Assembly: GCF_902167145.1 (NCBI RefSeq)
Contig: NC_050097.1
Location: 174,064,923 to 174,128,922, forward strand
Source of the DNA: Zea mays
Taxonomy: Eukaryota; Streptophyta; Magnoliopsida; Poales; Poaceae
DNA: 64,000 nt
Direction: 5' to 3'
Positions 11,150 to 23,600 of the stretch are shown here, one piece after another. A program made the position numbers and the translations under genes. Within the stretch, counting starts at the first letter, position 1. Each line of letters starts with the position of its first letter. The notes beneath the pieces were generated by a model. The model made no database searches. It was not told the origin of the DNA and saw only the letters and a list, made by a program, of their open reading frames with translations.

Positions 11150-11789
11150 ACACTATGGTGAACCACGTGACTGGTCTCTGTGGAAGCGTAGACGGTCCAT
11201 GATACAGGGTTGGATGGTTCACGACCTCGCTGCAAAAGCGGCTCATCTCTGCATCGCTTCAGACGGTTCGCGCCGCAAGGCCCGGGCGGTGCGCGACAAC
11301 GTAGAATGTCTTCTTCTCCATGGAGAACCCTAGAACTCGCCTCCCGAGAGGGATTCTGTCGGGAGGAGAGTTCCAAGGCGTGCCTCGGCCGGGGTCAATA
11401 GGCTACCCAAGACGTCCCTAGACGACGTAGAGTGGAAGAGAGACGAAAAATAGGGTTGGGAAAGCCTAAACTAGATCTAGATTACTGATACTCCTAAGGC
11501 AAGAAAGTAAAGGAACTGATAAATAGATTGATTGAATCGACCGTGTTGTGCGCCAATCAGTCATACCCCTTCATATATATAAGAAAGGTCTCGACCCGTT
11601 CCTGAACGTAACCTAACAGAATTCCGTGTGATTAATTGGATAAGCACACTTGGGAAAAAGGGTTACTACCCAGGTTAATCCAATTGTGGATCTTCTGGGC
11701 TACACCAGTGGGTCGTCCGGGACGCTGACCATCCGGGCTATAAGGACAGACTGTCTGGCCGTCCCTAGTTGCCACAATGATGCTCAACA
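11150..11789 (-). repeat. 3' LTR of an old gypsy copy (left end approximate)
   Basis: On the minus strand, a purine-rich AAAAGGCATGGGCATG (polypurine-tract candidate, 11790-11805) is followed by TGTTGAGCATC, an LTR-like start at 11789. A TATA box (TTATATATATG, minus) lies near 11572-11583. It follows the integrase fragment at 11860-12781 in the correct order. The left limit near 11150 is set by the psaE promoter and is not proven. Confidence 0.5.
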
Positions 11790-11859
11790 CATGCCCATGC
11801 CTTTTGGGGAAGCTAAGCAAACCAAAAGCACCTGGTACAGGCTATTACCAACTCGATGT

Positions 11860-12781
11860 AAGAACATCAATTTTCTAAGCATGTTGTCATACACTGGGAT
11901 GATATTACTTCATGAAACAATCATTCAAAGCCTTCGGTAGTTCATAACCTTGCAAAGTCTGCAACATATATGCATTACCAGATATCACCTGCATAATCAT
12001 GTAAGATCCTTTCCAGGTTGGTGACCATTTGCCAAACCTATGGTCCCAACTCCTTACTGGAAAGATTGTCTTCCAAACAAGACCTCCAACCTGGAATGAT
12101 TTAGCCTTTACCTTCTTGTTATAGGCTTTGTCAACTATGATCTTGTCCTTCTCAATTTTTTAGAGCCATCGTCCTCTTATCAGTCATCTCATCAATATTA
12201 TCCATCATTACGTCATGATACTCACCGACAGTTAAATCATTTTACCTAGCAAACCTAGTATTTAGGCTTATCTCCACAAGCAAAATAGCATCTTGTCCAT
12301 ACACTAGCTCAAAAGGAGAGACTTCAGTACCACTGTGTCTAGATACTTTATGAGCCCATAAAGCCTCAAATAAGACTTTATGTCAATGCCTAAGATGATC
12401 AGATATCTTCTTTTTAATAAGTCTAATCAATGTTCTATTGCTATACTCTGCCTCTGACCATAGGCCTAAGCATAATATGGAGATGAATTGAGCAATTTAA
12501 TCTTATACAATTAGCAAATTCACATACCTCTTTTGACATGAAAGAAGTCCCTTGTTCTGTAATCAAAGCATGGGGAATGTCGGTGCTATGAATAATATGC
12601 TCGGTCATGAACTCAATTACCTCCCTATGTGTCATGTTTTCCAGAGCAACGACTTTAGTGCACTCAGTGAAATAATATGTGGCAACTAGCACAAATCGAT
12701 GCCCGTTCGATGATGAAGGATGAATTTCTCCTACAAAGTCCAAACTCTATCCCCTAAAGAGCTAAGGTTTGATAATAGTAT
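11860..12781 (-). pseudogene. gypsy integrase core and C-terminal fragment (part 2 of a split gene)
   Basis: The minus-strand frames read MDFVGEIHPSSSNGHRFVLVA, NMTHREVIEFMTEHII, ALITEQGTSFMSKEVCEFA and, after frame changes, KAYNKKVKAKSFQVGGLVW and WKGSYMIMQVISGNAYMLQTLQG. This is an integrase catalytic core and C-terminal domain. The second catalytic aspartate is Glu here (ITEQGTSF where TDQGTSF-type sequence is usual), and several indels are present. The N-terminal part lies at 25829-26300. The Huck-like element 12782-25828 separates them, with AGTAT duplicated at 12777-12781 and 25829-25833. Confidence 0.75.
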
Positions 12782-14342
12782 TGTCGGCGTTTCGAAACCC
12801 GGGGGTCCCTGGACCGACGAGTAAACTGTCGTCGCGTGCCCCAGCCCAGATGGGTCGGCGCAAGACAGAGCGCGAAGGGGGGAAGGCAGCCGGAGGGAGA
12901 CGGGCGTGAGAGGTGGAAATCCCGCGGCCTTCGTGTTTGTCCCGCGCCCAGGTCGGGTGCGCTTGCAGTAGGGGGTTACAAGCGTCCACGCGGGAGGGAG
13001 CAAGCGGCCTCACGCGAGCGCCGTCCCGTCCTTCCCCGCGCGGCCAACCCTCTGTAAGAGGGCCCTGGTCCTTCCTTTTATAGGCACAAGGAGAGGATCC
13101 AGGTGTACAATGGGGGGTGTAGCAGTGTGCTAATGTGTCTAGCGGAGGAGAGCTAGCGCCCTAAGTACATGCCATCGTGGCAGCCGGAGAGGTTTTGGCA
13201 CCCGGTTCGTGCGATGTTGTGGCCGTCGGAGGAGCGCTGGAGCCTGGCGGAAGGACAGCTGTCGGGGCTGTCGAGTCCTTGCTGACGTCCTCTTGCTTCC
13301 GTAAGGGGGCTGAGAGCCGCCGTCGTCATAGAGCGTGCGGGGCGCTATCATTACTTGTCTGGCGGAGCGAGCCAGATGGGACGCCGGTCTTGTTCCCCGT
13401 AACCTGAGTCAGCTTGGGGTAGGGTAATGATGGCGCCTCCTGTTGACGTGGTCGGTCCGTGTCCTGGGTTGGGCGACGTGGAGGCTCCTCCGAGGTCGAG
13501 GTCGAGTCTGTCTTCCGAGGCCGAGGTCGAGTCTGAGCCCCCGGGTCGGGCGAGGCGGAGACCGTCGGCTGAGGCCAGGGCTGAGTCCGAGCCCTGGGGT
13601 CGGGCGAACCGGAGCTCGTCGTCTTCCGGGGCTGAGCCCGAGTCCGAGCCCTGGGGTCGGGCGAAGCGGAGTTCGTCGTCTTCCAGGGCTGAGCCCGAGT
13701 CCGAGCCCTGGGGTCGGGCGAAGCGGAGTTCGTCGTCTTCCGGGGCTGAGCCTGAGTTCGAGCCCTGGGGTCGGGCGAAGCGGAGTTCGTCGTCTTCCGG
13801 GGCTGAGCCCGAGTCCGAGCCCTGGGGTCGGGCGAAGCGGAGTTTCCTATGGCGCCTGAGGCCGGACTTGGTTGCTGTCAGCCTCACTCTGTCGAGTGGC
13901 ACAGCAGTCAGGGCGGCGCAGGCAGCGCTGTCCTCTTGTCAGACCGGTCAGTGGAGCGGCGAAGTGACTGCGGTCATTTCGGCTCTATCGACTGGAGGGC
14001 GTGCGTCAGGATAAAGGTGTCAGGCCTACTTTGCATTAAATGCCCCTGCGATTTGGTCGGTTGGCGTGGCGATTTGGCCAAGGTTGCTTCTTAGCGAAGA
14101 CTGGGCCTCGGGCGAGCCGAAAGTATGTCCGTTGCTGGAGGGGAGCCTCGGGCGAGACGTAGATCCTCCAGGGTCGGCTACCCTTGTTCGAGGCTGGGCT
14201 CGGGCGAGGCGTGATCGAGTCCCTCGAATGGACCGATCCTTGACTTAGTCGCACCCATCAGGCCTTTGCAACTTTGTGCTGATGGGGGTTACCAGCTGAG
14301 AATTAGGAGTCTTGAGGGTACCCCTAATTATGGTCCCCGACA
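12782..14342 (-). repeat. 3' LTR of minus Huck-like element
   Basis: On the minus strand it starts TGTCGGGGACC at 14342 and ends CGCCGACA at 12782. A TATA box (TATAAAAG, minus) lies at 13075-13082. It contains about five 57-bp tandem units (about 13560-13850). It has the same length as the partner at 24268-25828. Confidence 0.9.
13560..13850. repeat. 57-bp tandem repeat array in LTR
   Basis: About five tandem units of 57 bp contain GAGCCCTGGGGTCGGGCGAA. The period is a multiple of three, which gives spurious long frames with a 19-residue repeat. The array is repeated in the other LTR (25050-25330) and expanded in the plus-strand element. Confidence 0.85.
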
Positions 14343-14358
14343 GTAGCCCCCGAGCCTC
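14343..14358 (-). promoter_or_regulatory. Polypurine tract of minus Huck-like element
   Basis: Minus-strand GAGGCTCGGGGGCTAC lies immediately before the 3' LTR, the position where plus-strand DNA priming takes place. The same 16 bases precede the 3' LTR of the plus-strand copy. Confidence 0.7.
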
Positions 14359-16136
14359 GAAGGGAGTGTTAATACTCGCTTGGAGGCTTTTGTCGCACTT
14401 TTTTGCAAGGGGACCAGCCTTTCTCGGTTGCGTTTTGTTTCAGTGGGTGCGCACGAGCGCACCCGCCGGGTGTAGCCCCCGAGGCATCGGAGGAGTGGTT
14501 TGACTCCTCCGAGGTCTTAATGCCTTGCGCAATGCTTCGGCTGGTCTGGTTGTTCCCTCATGCGAGCTGGCCGTAGCCCGGGTGCACGGTCGGGTCCCAA
14601 GTTCTCGGGCTGGTATGTTGACGTTGTCAACGGTTTGGCCGGAGCCGGGTTTGCGAGAGCAGCCCCCGAGCCTCTGCACAGGGCGAGAGGACGGTCAAGG
14701 TCAGACTCGACTTTTTTGCATACGCCCATGCGTCGCCTTTCCGCAAGGAGGAGGGGGAAAGCGCCATGTTGCCCTCGGAGGGCGCCGAACATGGTGTCTC
14801 CGGTGAGCTGCTGGCGGGTAATCCGAGTGGACGCCCATGCCCCATTTGTTAGGGGTCGGCTAGAGGCCCGGAGGCGCGCCCAAAAGTACCTGCGGGTGAT
14901 CTGCCAGACCCGGTCCCCTTCCGACGGGGTCCGAGGGCTTGATGCCTCCCTCTGATGGGATTCCGTTACAAGATCGTTCCCGCTGGTCTCGGAAATGTCC
15001 TAGGGTACCTCGGGAGCGTAGCCCGAGCCTTGGTTATGTATCAAACGTACCCAGGGTCATCCCTCGCTCTGTGTCTGAGGCAGGTGTGAACCCTTCGAGG
15101 GCCAGCCTATGAACCCCTGATCAGTAGTGGGCGCGGAGCCCGAGTGGCCTGAGGCGACCGTTGAACCCTTCCGAGGGGCCGGCCTTCGAACCTCTGACCA
15201 GTAGTGGGTGCGGGGCCCACGCGCTCTGAGGCGGCTGTTAAACCCCTCCGAGGGGCCATCCTTTGAACCACTGATCAGTAGTGAGGCTCGGGGCCTATTT
15301 CCTTCACGGAGAAGGATCCTTTTCGGGGTATCCCCCTTTCTCGGTCCCTGTTGTAAGAGAGAGAAAGAGGAAAAGGATATGAAATCGAATGACGTGGCGT
15401 ACCTTTTTCAACGCGGTCATTATGGCGAAGGCGAAGTGTCGCTCGCTTCCCCTACCAGAGGCGCCGCCTGTCCCGCCGCGGAGTTAATGCGACGGGGCGA
15501 GTGGTTCGCGGGGCGGCCGTTGCGCGTGTGCGAGCCGTTCGAGGAACGGAACACGGGCGTGCCATCTTCACGCAGTGAGAGAGGGTTCTCTCGCTGTCCC
15601 ACGAGGTGACGTGAGCTTGGCTGACGACGTGACCGCTGCTCCTACCCGCCTGCCACCGCCATTACTGCCGGCCCATTTTTGGCCGTATTGACCATCGCGC
15701 CTGGCTGGCACTGCTGGGTCGTACGCAGGGTTGCCTCGAGTCGCGGTACTGGTTCCGCAGTCGAGGAGGCGTGGTAGTGGTGCGAGTGGCGGTGCAGTTG
15801 CTTGCACGTAGCAACCGGCGTGCCGGTTGGATGACGCGTGGGCCCGGGCCTCCATGCTGGGCGCGTTGGAAGTCAGAGGGGCGCGACCACTCGGCGCGGT
15901 TGCATGCTGCCTGCATGGCTGTCCGCCCTTTCACCCGCTGGTCTGGGCGAAAGTGGAGGAACGCTTGTAACCGCTGGGCGGTTGCATGCACCGCGCGTGG
16001 CGGTTTGGCTTCTTCTGCCCTGGGCCAGTTTGCATGACGCGTGGGACCCAGCCCCCGCGCCGTAGGGGGAGGACCTTGGAGCGTGTTGGAGAAGACTCGG
16101 CCCACGACGGCTGGGGAAGCAAGTAGGGAGAGTCGC
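14359..16136. other. Non-coding spacer between antisense promoter and 3' LTR
   Basis: This GC-rich interior has no supported sense or antisense gene. It includes diverged short repeats of a GAACCC..CTGATCAGTAGTG motif (about 15080-15290, three copies) and matches 47700-49458 of the plus-strand copy in reverse orientation. Confidence 0.6.
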
Positions 16137-16137
16137 C

Positions 16138-16146
16138 TTTAAAAGG
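16138..16146 (+). promoter_or_regulatory. TATA-like box of antisense ORF
   Basis: TTTAAAAGG lies 34 bases before the antisense ATG at 16172. The equivalent TTTTAAAAGGAGGGTG is present before the matching ORF in the plus-strand copy (around 47665-47675), so the signal is conserved between the two insertions. Confidence 0.5.
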
Positions 16147-16171
16147 AGGGTGGCCCCCTTGAAAGGCGACC

Positions 16172-17285
16172 ATGTCTTCGCGCTCCCTTATGCATCGTGT
16201 CTTTCCACCTTCCGAGCCCCCGGATGGGGGACACCCGCAATCCTTCCGCCTTGTCGTTGGAGGAACGCAACTTCGTGGAAGTTGGTACCTTTCAGCCATC
16301 GTTCGGCTTCAAGGATTTTCATCATTCAGCCCGGCTGCATCCCCTCGCCGGTGGTCACCCAAGACGGTGACCACCAGCCCCTGGGTGGGGAGAAGCAAGC
16401 CGGGCTGTGATCTTGGTCCCGCCCTCAGCTTCAAGGATGTTCATCATCCTCGCTGGGGCGGAGGCCGGGCTGAGCCGGAGCTCTACCTCCCGTGCGGGTT
16501 CGTGGGTCAGCCTCTCCTTCAGCATTCGAGGGAGAGGGCGCTCATTGGCCCTGCGAGAGGGGCGGACTTCGGCAACGCGAGGCTGGTCGACGGCGGGCGT
16601 CGTCAGCTTCAGCACGTTGGGCTCGCCGGCTTGGCTCTCGGTGCCCCCTCCTGCCGCAAGGGCGGTTGTCGCGCCGCGCGCACGGGAGGACCGCCCAAGA
16701 CGTCGCGCGCTGCTAGGGCGGCGTTCGTGTTCTGGGGCGGTCCTGCCTTTGCACCGGTACGGCGCCTCCGCGCGGAGGTCGGTGCTCCACTCGTCCGGGA
16801 GGATCTGAGTGGGGATCTGCCGGAGGGCTAACGACTCCTGTCGTCGGTGCCGAGGTGGGGGCGGCTCGAGAAGTCCCCGTCGCCGACGGGATCACCGCCA
16901 TCATCCACGCTTCGGGCCTCCGGCTCTTTGTACTTGTCCTCGCCCCTCGAGCGTCGGCGTGGGCGAGGGCAAGGTTGCAGCGGCGTTCGCCCTGAGGCCA
17001 TCGCTGCTGCAGTTCGGCCACCCGTAGCGGGAGTCGTTGTCGCTGCTGCTGGAGCGGGCGACGGTGAGCCATCCGTCGGCCTTCTGTTGCTCCGCAGGCC
17101 CCCCCAATCGTGTGGGGTTGTTCGTACCTGCGGAGGTGGAACCGGGGTTCCGTTTGTAATGGCATCTTGAATGACGGTGTTTTGTTCATTGCGGCTGTCG
17201 GGGCCTGAACATGTATGTATTTTTGGCGCGGAGCCGTGTTTTTTCCTCATTTTCGAGCACTAAGACTCGCCTGTTGGTTATCTGA
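16172..17285 (+). pseudogene. Antisense ORF of minus Huck-like element, frameshifted
   Basis: The frame starts at 16172 with MSSRSLMHRVFPPSEPPDGG and stays open to 16831 (219 codons). The first 60 or so residues match the antisense ORF of the plus-strand copy closely (SFRLVVGGTQLRGSWYLSA, IVRLQGFSS). Further on the match continues only in other frames, and the C-terminal end (SSFSSTKTRLLVI, stop at 17283-17285) is recovered out of register, so at least one indel has occurred. Additional antisense ORFs between pol and the 3' LTR are known in the Tat lineage. This protein matches no domain I recognise. It is Arg/Pro/Ser-rich. Confidence 0.5.
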
Positions 17286-17609
17286 ACCACTTCACCAAGC
17301 GTGAGTCGCCCCGTGCAAAGGTGACGAGTGAGGTATCCGTATCCCGGAGGCGTAGGAGTCCCTCGGCTCGGTCAGCCTTGGCTGCTTACGTGTACTCCGC
17401 CGTTATCAGGATCCACTTTCGAAGTAGTCGAAAAGCACGAAAGACATTCTGGCAGAAAGGATCTTTTTTTTGAGGAAAAATTCAACGCAGAGGGGGTTCC
17501 CCCCTTTTAGCCCCTGAGGGAGGGTCGGGCTTTGCCGAGGCAAGGCTGACCCTTCCTTGATGACTAAACTTTGCGTGGGAACGAGGTATACGAACAACTT
17601 GAAAGCATC

Positions 17610-20600
17610 TTAAGGGTAGACGCGACGTAGCTGTTGGATGTTCCAAGCGTTGTTGTAGACCTCGCCTTGACTGTTGGCCAGCTTGTACGTTCCGGGCTTC
17701 AGAACTTTGGCGATGATGAACGGCCCTTCCCAGGGAGGCGTGAGCTTGTGCCGCCCTTGGGCGTCTTGTCGCAGCCGAAGCACCAGGTCGCCCACCTGGA
17801 GGTCTCGGGACCGAACCCCTCGGGTGTGGTAGCGTCGCAGGGACTGCTGGTACCGCGCCGAGTGTAGTAAGGCCATGTCCCGAGCCTCCTCCAGCTGGTC
17901 CAGTGAGTCTTCCCGATTAGCTTGATTGCTTTGGTCGGCGTAGGCCCTCGTCCTCGGGGAACCGTATTCTAAGTATGTGGGCAAGATGGCCTCGGCCCCA
18001 TAGACTAGAAAGAACGGCGTGAAGCCCGTGGCTCGGCTCGGCATTGTCCTCAGACTCCAGACCACCGAGGGGAGTTCCTTCATCTATCGCTTGCCGAACT
18101 TGTTGAGGTCGTTGTAGATCCGAGGCTTAAGTCCTTGTAGAATCATGCCGTTGGCACGCTCTACTTGCCCATTCGTCATGGGGTGAGCCACGGCGGCCCA
18201 GTCCACCCGGATGTGGTGATCCTCGAAGAAGTCCAGGAACTTTCTACCGGTGAACTGGGTGCCGTTGTCGGTGATGATGGAGTTTGGGACCCCAAAGCGA
18301 TGGATGATGTTGGTGAAGAACGCCACCGCCTGTTCGGACCTGATGCTGTTTAGGGGTCGGACCTCGATCCACTTGGAGAATTTGTCGATGGCGACCAACA
18401 GGTGCGTGTAGCCCCCGGGTGCCTTCTGCAAGGGGCCGACGAGGTCCAGACTCCACACAGCAAAAGGCCAGGTGATGAGTATCGCCTGCAGGGCCTGAGC
18501 GGGCAGGTGGGTCTGCCTTGCGTAGAACTGACACCGTTCGCAGGTGCGAACAATTCTAGTGGCGTCGGCCACCGCCATCAGCCAGTAGAAACCTTGTCGG
18601 AAGGCGTTTCCGACAAGGGCTCGAGGTGCTGCGTGATGGCCGCAAGCCCCCGAGTGTATCTCTTGTAGGAGCTCCTGGCCTTCGGCGATGGAAATGCATC
18701 GCTGGAGGATGTCTGAGGGGCTGCGGTGGTAGAGCTCTTTCCCGTCCCCCAGCAAGACAAACGACTTGGCGCGCCGCGCCAACCGCTGAGCTTTGGCTTG
18801 GTCGAGGGGTAGCTCTCCTCGGTAGAGATATTGCAGGTACGGGGTCTGCCAGTTTCGATTAGGCGTGACACCGCTTCGCTCCTCCTCGACGCGCAGTGCC
18901 TCACCCTCGGGGGCCGAGGGTACCTCGGGCCGAGCTGAGGGTGCCTTGGGTTGAGCCGAGGGTGCCTCGGGCCGAGCCGAGGATACCTCAGACTGTGCCG
19001 AGGGTGCCTCGGACTGAGCCGAGGGTACCTCGGACTGAGCCGAGGGTGTCTCGGGCTGTGCCGAGGCCTTCTCGGGCTCGGGCGTATCGTCGATCTTGAC
19101 GGAGGGTTGATGCAGGTCTCGGGAGAAGACGTCCGGGGGAACCGTTGTTCGCCCCGAGGCTATTTTAGCCAGCTCGTCCGCAGTCTCGTTGTAGCGTCGG
19201 GCGATGTGGTTGAGCTCGAGCCCATAGAACTTGTCTTCCAGGCGCCGAACCTCATCGCAGTAGGCTTCCATCTTCGGGTCGCGGCAGTGGGAGTTCTTCA
19301 TGACTTGGTCGATGACAAGTTGCGAGTCACCGCGAGCGTCGAGGCGTCGGACCCCTAGCTCGATGGCGATGCGCAACCCGTTGACCAGAGCCTCGTACTC
19401 GGCCACATTGTTGGACGCCGGGAAGTGGAGGCGTAGCACGTAGCGTAGGTGCTTTCCGAGGGGTGAGATGAAGAGCAGGACTGCGCCTGCTCCTGTCTTC
19501 ATCAGCGACCCATCGAAGAACATGGTCCAGAGTTCCGGTTGGATCGGAGCTGTTGGGAGCTGGGTGTCGACCCATTCAGCCACGAAGTCCGCCAAGACCT
19601 GGGACTTGATGGCCTTCCGAGGGGCGAACAAGATCGCTTCGCCCATGATTTCCACCGCCCACTTCACAATTCTACCCGAGGCCTCTCGGCACTGGATGAT
19701 CTCCCCCAGGGGGAAGGATGACACCACAGTTACCGGATGAGACTCGAAGTAGTGTCGCAACTTCCACCGCGTCAGGATCACCGCGTATAGCAGCTTCTAA
19801 ATTTGTGGGTAGCGGATCTTGGTCTCGGACAGTACCTCGCTGATGAAGTAGACTGGCCTCTGGACGGGCAATGCATGCCCCTCTTCTCGTCTCTCAACCA
19901 CAATCGCGGCGCTAACCACCTGAGTGGTCGCGGCGACGTAGATCAAGAGGGCTTCTCCGACAGCGGGAGGCACCAAGATGGGCGCGTTCGTGAGGAGCGC
20001 CTTCAGGTTCCCGAGGGCTTCCTCGGCCTCAGGGGTCCAAGTGAAGCACTCCGCCTTCCTTAAGAGGCGGTACAGAGGCAGGCCTCTTTCGCCGAGGCGC
20101 GAGATGAAGCGGCTCAGGGCCGCAAGGCATCCCATGACTCTCTGTACGCCTTTCAAGTCCTTGATGGGCCCCATGCTGGTGACGGCCGCAATCTTCTCCG
20201 GGTTGGCCTCGATGCCCCGCTCGGAGACGATGAACCCCCAAGAGCATGCCTCGGGGAACCCCGAAGACGCACTTCTCGGGATTGAGCTTCACGCCTTTCG
20301 CCTTGAGACATCGGAATGTCACTTCAAGGTCGGAAAGGAGGTCGGAGGCTTTCCTCGTCTTGACTACAATGCCATCGACGTAGGCCTCGACCGTTCAGCC
20401 AATGTGTTCGCCGAACACATGGTTCATGCACCGTTGGTACGTCGCACCCGCATTCCTCAAGCCGAACGGCATGGTGACATAGCAGTACATGTCGAAGGGT
20501 GTGATGAAAGAAGTCGCGAGCTGGTCGGACTCTTTCATCCTGATTTGGTGATACCCTGAGTAGGCATCGAGGAAAGACAGGGTTTCGCACCCCGCAGTGG

Positions 20601-23600
20601 AGTCCACGATTTGGTCGATGCGAGGCAGAGGGTAGGGAACCTTCGGACATGCTTTGTTTAGACCAGTGTAGTCTACACACATCCGCCATTTCCCTCCTTT
20701 CTTTCTCACAAGCACAGGGTTGGCAAGCCATTCGGGATGCAATACCTCTTTGATGAACCCTGTCTCCATTAGCTTGTGGATCTCCTCGCTTATGGCTCTG
20801 CGCTTTTCTTCGTCGAATCGGCGCAGAGGTTGCTTCACGGGTCGGGCTCCAGCTCGGATATCCAGCGAGTGTTCGGCGACATCCCTCGGTATGCCGGGCA
20901 TGTCCGAGGGACTCCACGCAAAAACGTCGGCGTTTGCGTGGAGAAAGTCGACGAGCACTGCTTCCTATTTGGGATCGAGCTCGGAGCCGATCCGGATCTG
21001 CTTGGAGGCGTCGCTGCTGGGGTCGAGGGGGACGGATTTAACCGTCTCCGCTGGCTCGAAGTTGCCGGCGTGGCGCTTCACGTCTGGCACCTCCTTCGAG
21101 AGGCTCTCCAGGTCAGTGATGAGGGCCTCAGATTCGGCGAGGGCCTCGGCGTACTCCATGCACTCCACGTCGCATTCGAACGCGTGTCGGTACGTGGGGC
21201 CGACGGTGATGACCCCGTTGGGGCCCGGCATCTTGAGCTTGAGGTAGGTGTAGTTGGGGACGGCCATGAACTTCGCATAGCATGGCCTCCCCAGTACTGC
21301 GTGGTAGGTTCCTCGGAACCCGACCACCTCGAACGTGAGGGTCTCCCTTCGGAAGTTGGAGGGTGTCCCAAAGCAGACGGGAAGATCGAGTTATCCGAGG
21401 GGCTGGACGCGCTTCCCGGGGATGATCCCGTGGAAAGGCGCAGCGCCTGCCCGGACCGAGGACAGATCAACACGCAGGAGCCCGAGGGTCTCGGCGTAGA
21501 TGATGTTGAGGCTGCTGCCTCCGTCCATGAGGACCTTGGTGAGCCTGACGTCACCGATGACGGGGTCGACAACGAGCGGGTATTTCCCCGGGCTCGGCAC
21601 GCGGTCGGGGTGGTCGGCTTGGTCGAAGGTGATGGGCTTGTCGGACCAGTCTAGGTAGACTAGCGCCGCCACCTTTACCGAACAGACCTCCCGACGCTCT
21701 TGCTTGCGGTGCCGAGCCGAGGCATTCGCCGCTTGCCCACCATAAATCATGAAGCAGTCACGGACCTCGGGGAACTCTCCTGCCTGGTGATCTTCCTTCT
21801 TATCGTCGTCGCGAGCCCTGCCACCCTCCGCGGGCGGCCTGGCCTTGTGAAAGTGGCGCCGAAGCATGGCGCACTCCTCAAGGGTGTGCTTGACGGGCCC
21901 CTGGTGATAGGGGCACGACTCCTTGAGCATCTTGTCGAAGAGGTTGGCACCTCCGGGGGGTTTCCGAGGGTTCTTGTACTCGGCGGCGGCGACAAGGTCC
22001 GCGTCGGCGGCGTCGCACTTCGCTTGCGACTTCTTCTTGCCCTTCTTCTTGGTGCCGCGCTGAGTTGACGCCTCGGGGGCATCTTCCGGTGGGCGGCCCT
22101 GGGGCTGCTTGTCCTTCCGGAAGATAGCCTCAACCGCCTCCTGGCCAGAGGCGAACTTGGTGGTGATGTCCATCAGCTCGCTCGCCCTGGTGGGGGTCTT
22201 GCGACCCAGCTTGCTCACCAGGTCGCGGCAGGTGGTGCCGGCGAGGAACGCGCCGATGACATCTGAATCGGTGATGTTGGGCAGCTCGGTGCGCTGCTTC
22301 GAAAATTGACGGATGTAGTCCCGGAGAGACTCTCCCGGCTGCTGTCGGCAGCTTCAGAGGTCCCACGAGTTTCCAGGGCGCACGTACGTGCCCTGGAAAT
22401 TGCCGGCGAAGGCTTGGACCAGGTCGTCCCAGTTGGAGATCTGCCCCGGAGGCAGGTGCTCCAACCAGGCGCGAGCGGTGTCGGAGAGGAACAGGGGGAG
22501 GTTGCGGATGATGAGGTTGTCATCGTCCGTTCCACCCAGCTGACAGGCCAGCCGGTAGTCCGCGAGCCACAGTTCCGGTCTCGTCTCCCCCGAGTACTTT
22601 GTGATAGTAGTCGGGGTTTGGAACCGGGTCGGGAACGGCGCCCGTCGTATGGCGCGGCTGAAAGCCTGCGGACCGGGTGGTTTGGGCGAGGGACTCCGAT
22701 CCTCCCTGCTGTCGTAGCGTCCCCCACACCTGGGGTGGTAGCCTCGGCGCATCCTCTCGTCGAGGTGGGCCCGACGGTTGCGGTGATGGTGCTCGTTGCC
22801 GAGGCGACCCGGGGCCGCAGGCGCTTTGTTGCGCGTGCGCCCGGTGTGGACAGTGGCTTCCCGCATGAATAGGGAAGTCGCGGCACGATGTTCCGAGGGG
22901 TACCCCTGCCTTCGGGAGGCGGAGCTTTCGGCCCGTCGGACCGCGGCGTCTTCCAGGAGATTCTTGAGCTCTCCCTGGATTCGCCGCCCCTCGGTGGTTG
23001 ATGGCTCCGGCATCGCGCGGAAAAGCATTGCCGCTGCAGCCAGGTTCTGGCCGACTCCACTGGAAGCGGGTGGCGGCCTCATCCTGACATCGTCGACGAT
23101 GCAGTGCTAGAAACCCTGGGGTAGATGACGCACTTCCCCGGCCGGAGGTTGGCCCGCCCATTCCTGCCCGATGTCCCGGCGGATCGGCTCAAGTGTTCCT
23201 GCTCCCTCGTCGAGCCTGGCCTGCACCCCGCGGATTTGCTCGAGCTGTGGGTCATGACCCCCTGCCGGAACGGGGACCACAGCTAGCTCCCGTAGGATGT
23301 CAACGCGAGGCACAGGCCTAGGGAGATCACCGTTCTCCGGCATACCAAGATGGTTGCCTTCGGAGGGACCCCCTAGATCGACGTGGAAACATTCACGACT
23401 TGGGCCGTAGTCCTCGTCGCCGAGGCTGCGACTACCGTCGGAACAGTCGGAAAGGCAGTAGTCACACGCGGTCATAAAGTCCCGCATGGCACTGGGGTTA
23501 CCAAGTCCGGAGAAATCCCAACAGAAGTCGGGCTCGTCATCTTCCTCGGACCCCGAGGGCCCGTAGGTCGAGACGTCCGTCAGCCGGTCCCAAGGTGACC

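Noticed and set aside
13427..14014. A 195-codon frame with a 19-residue Ser/Glu/Arg repeat
   Set aside because: It is the in-frame reading of the 57-bp LTR tandem array (period divisible by three). It changes frame in the plus copy, where the unit is 56 bp.
22215..23060. A 281-codon minus-strand frame in the Huck-like gag region
   Set aside because: It is an out-of-register shadow of the GC-rich gag. The other frame carries the recognisable gag core.
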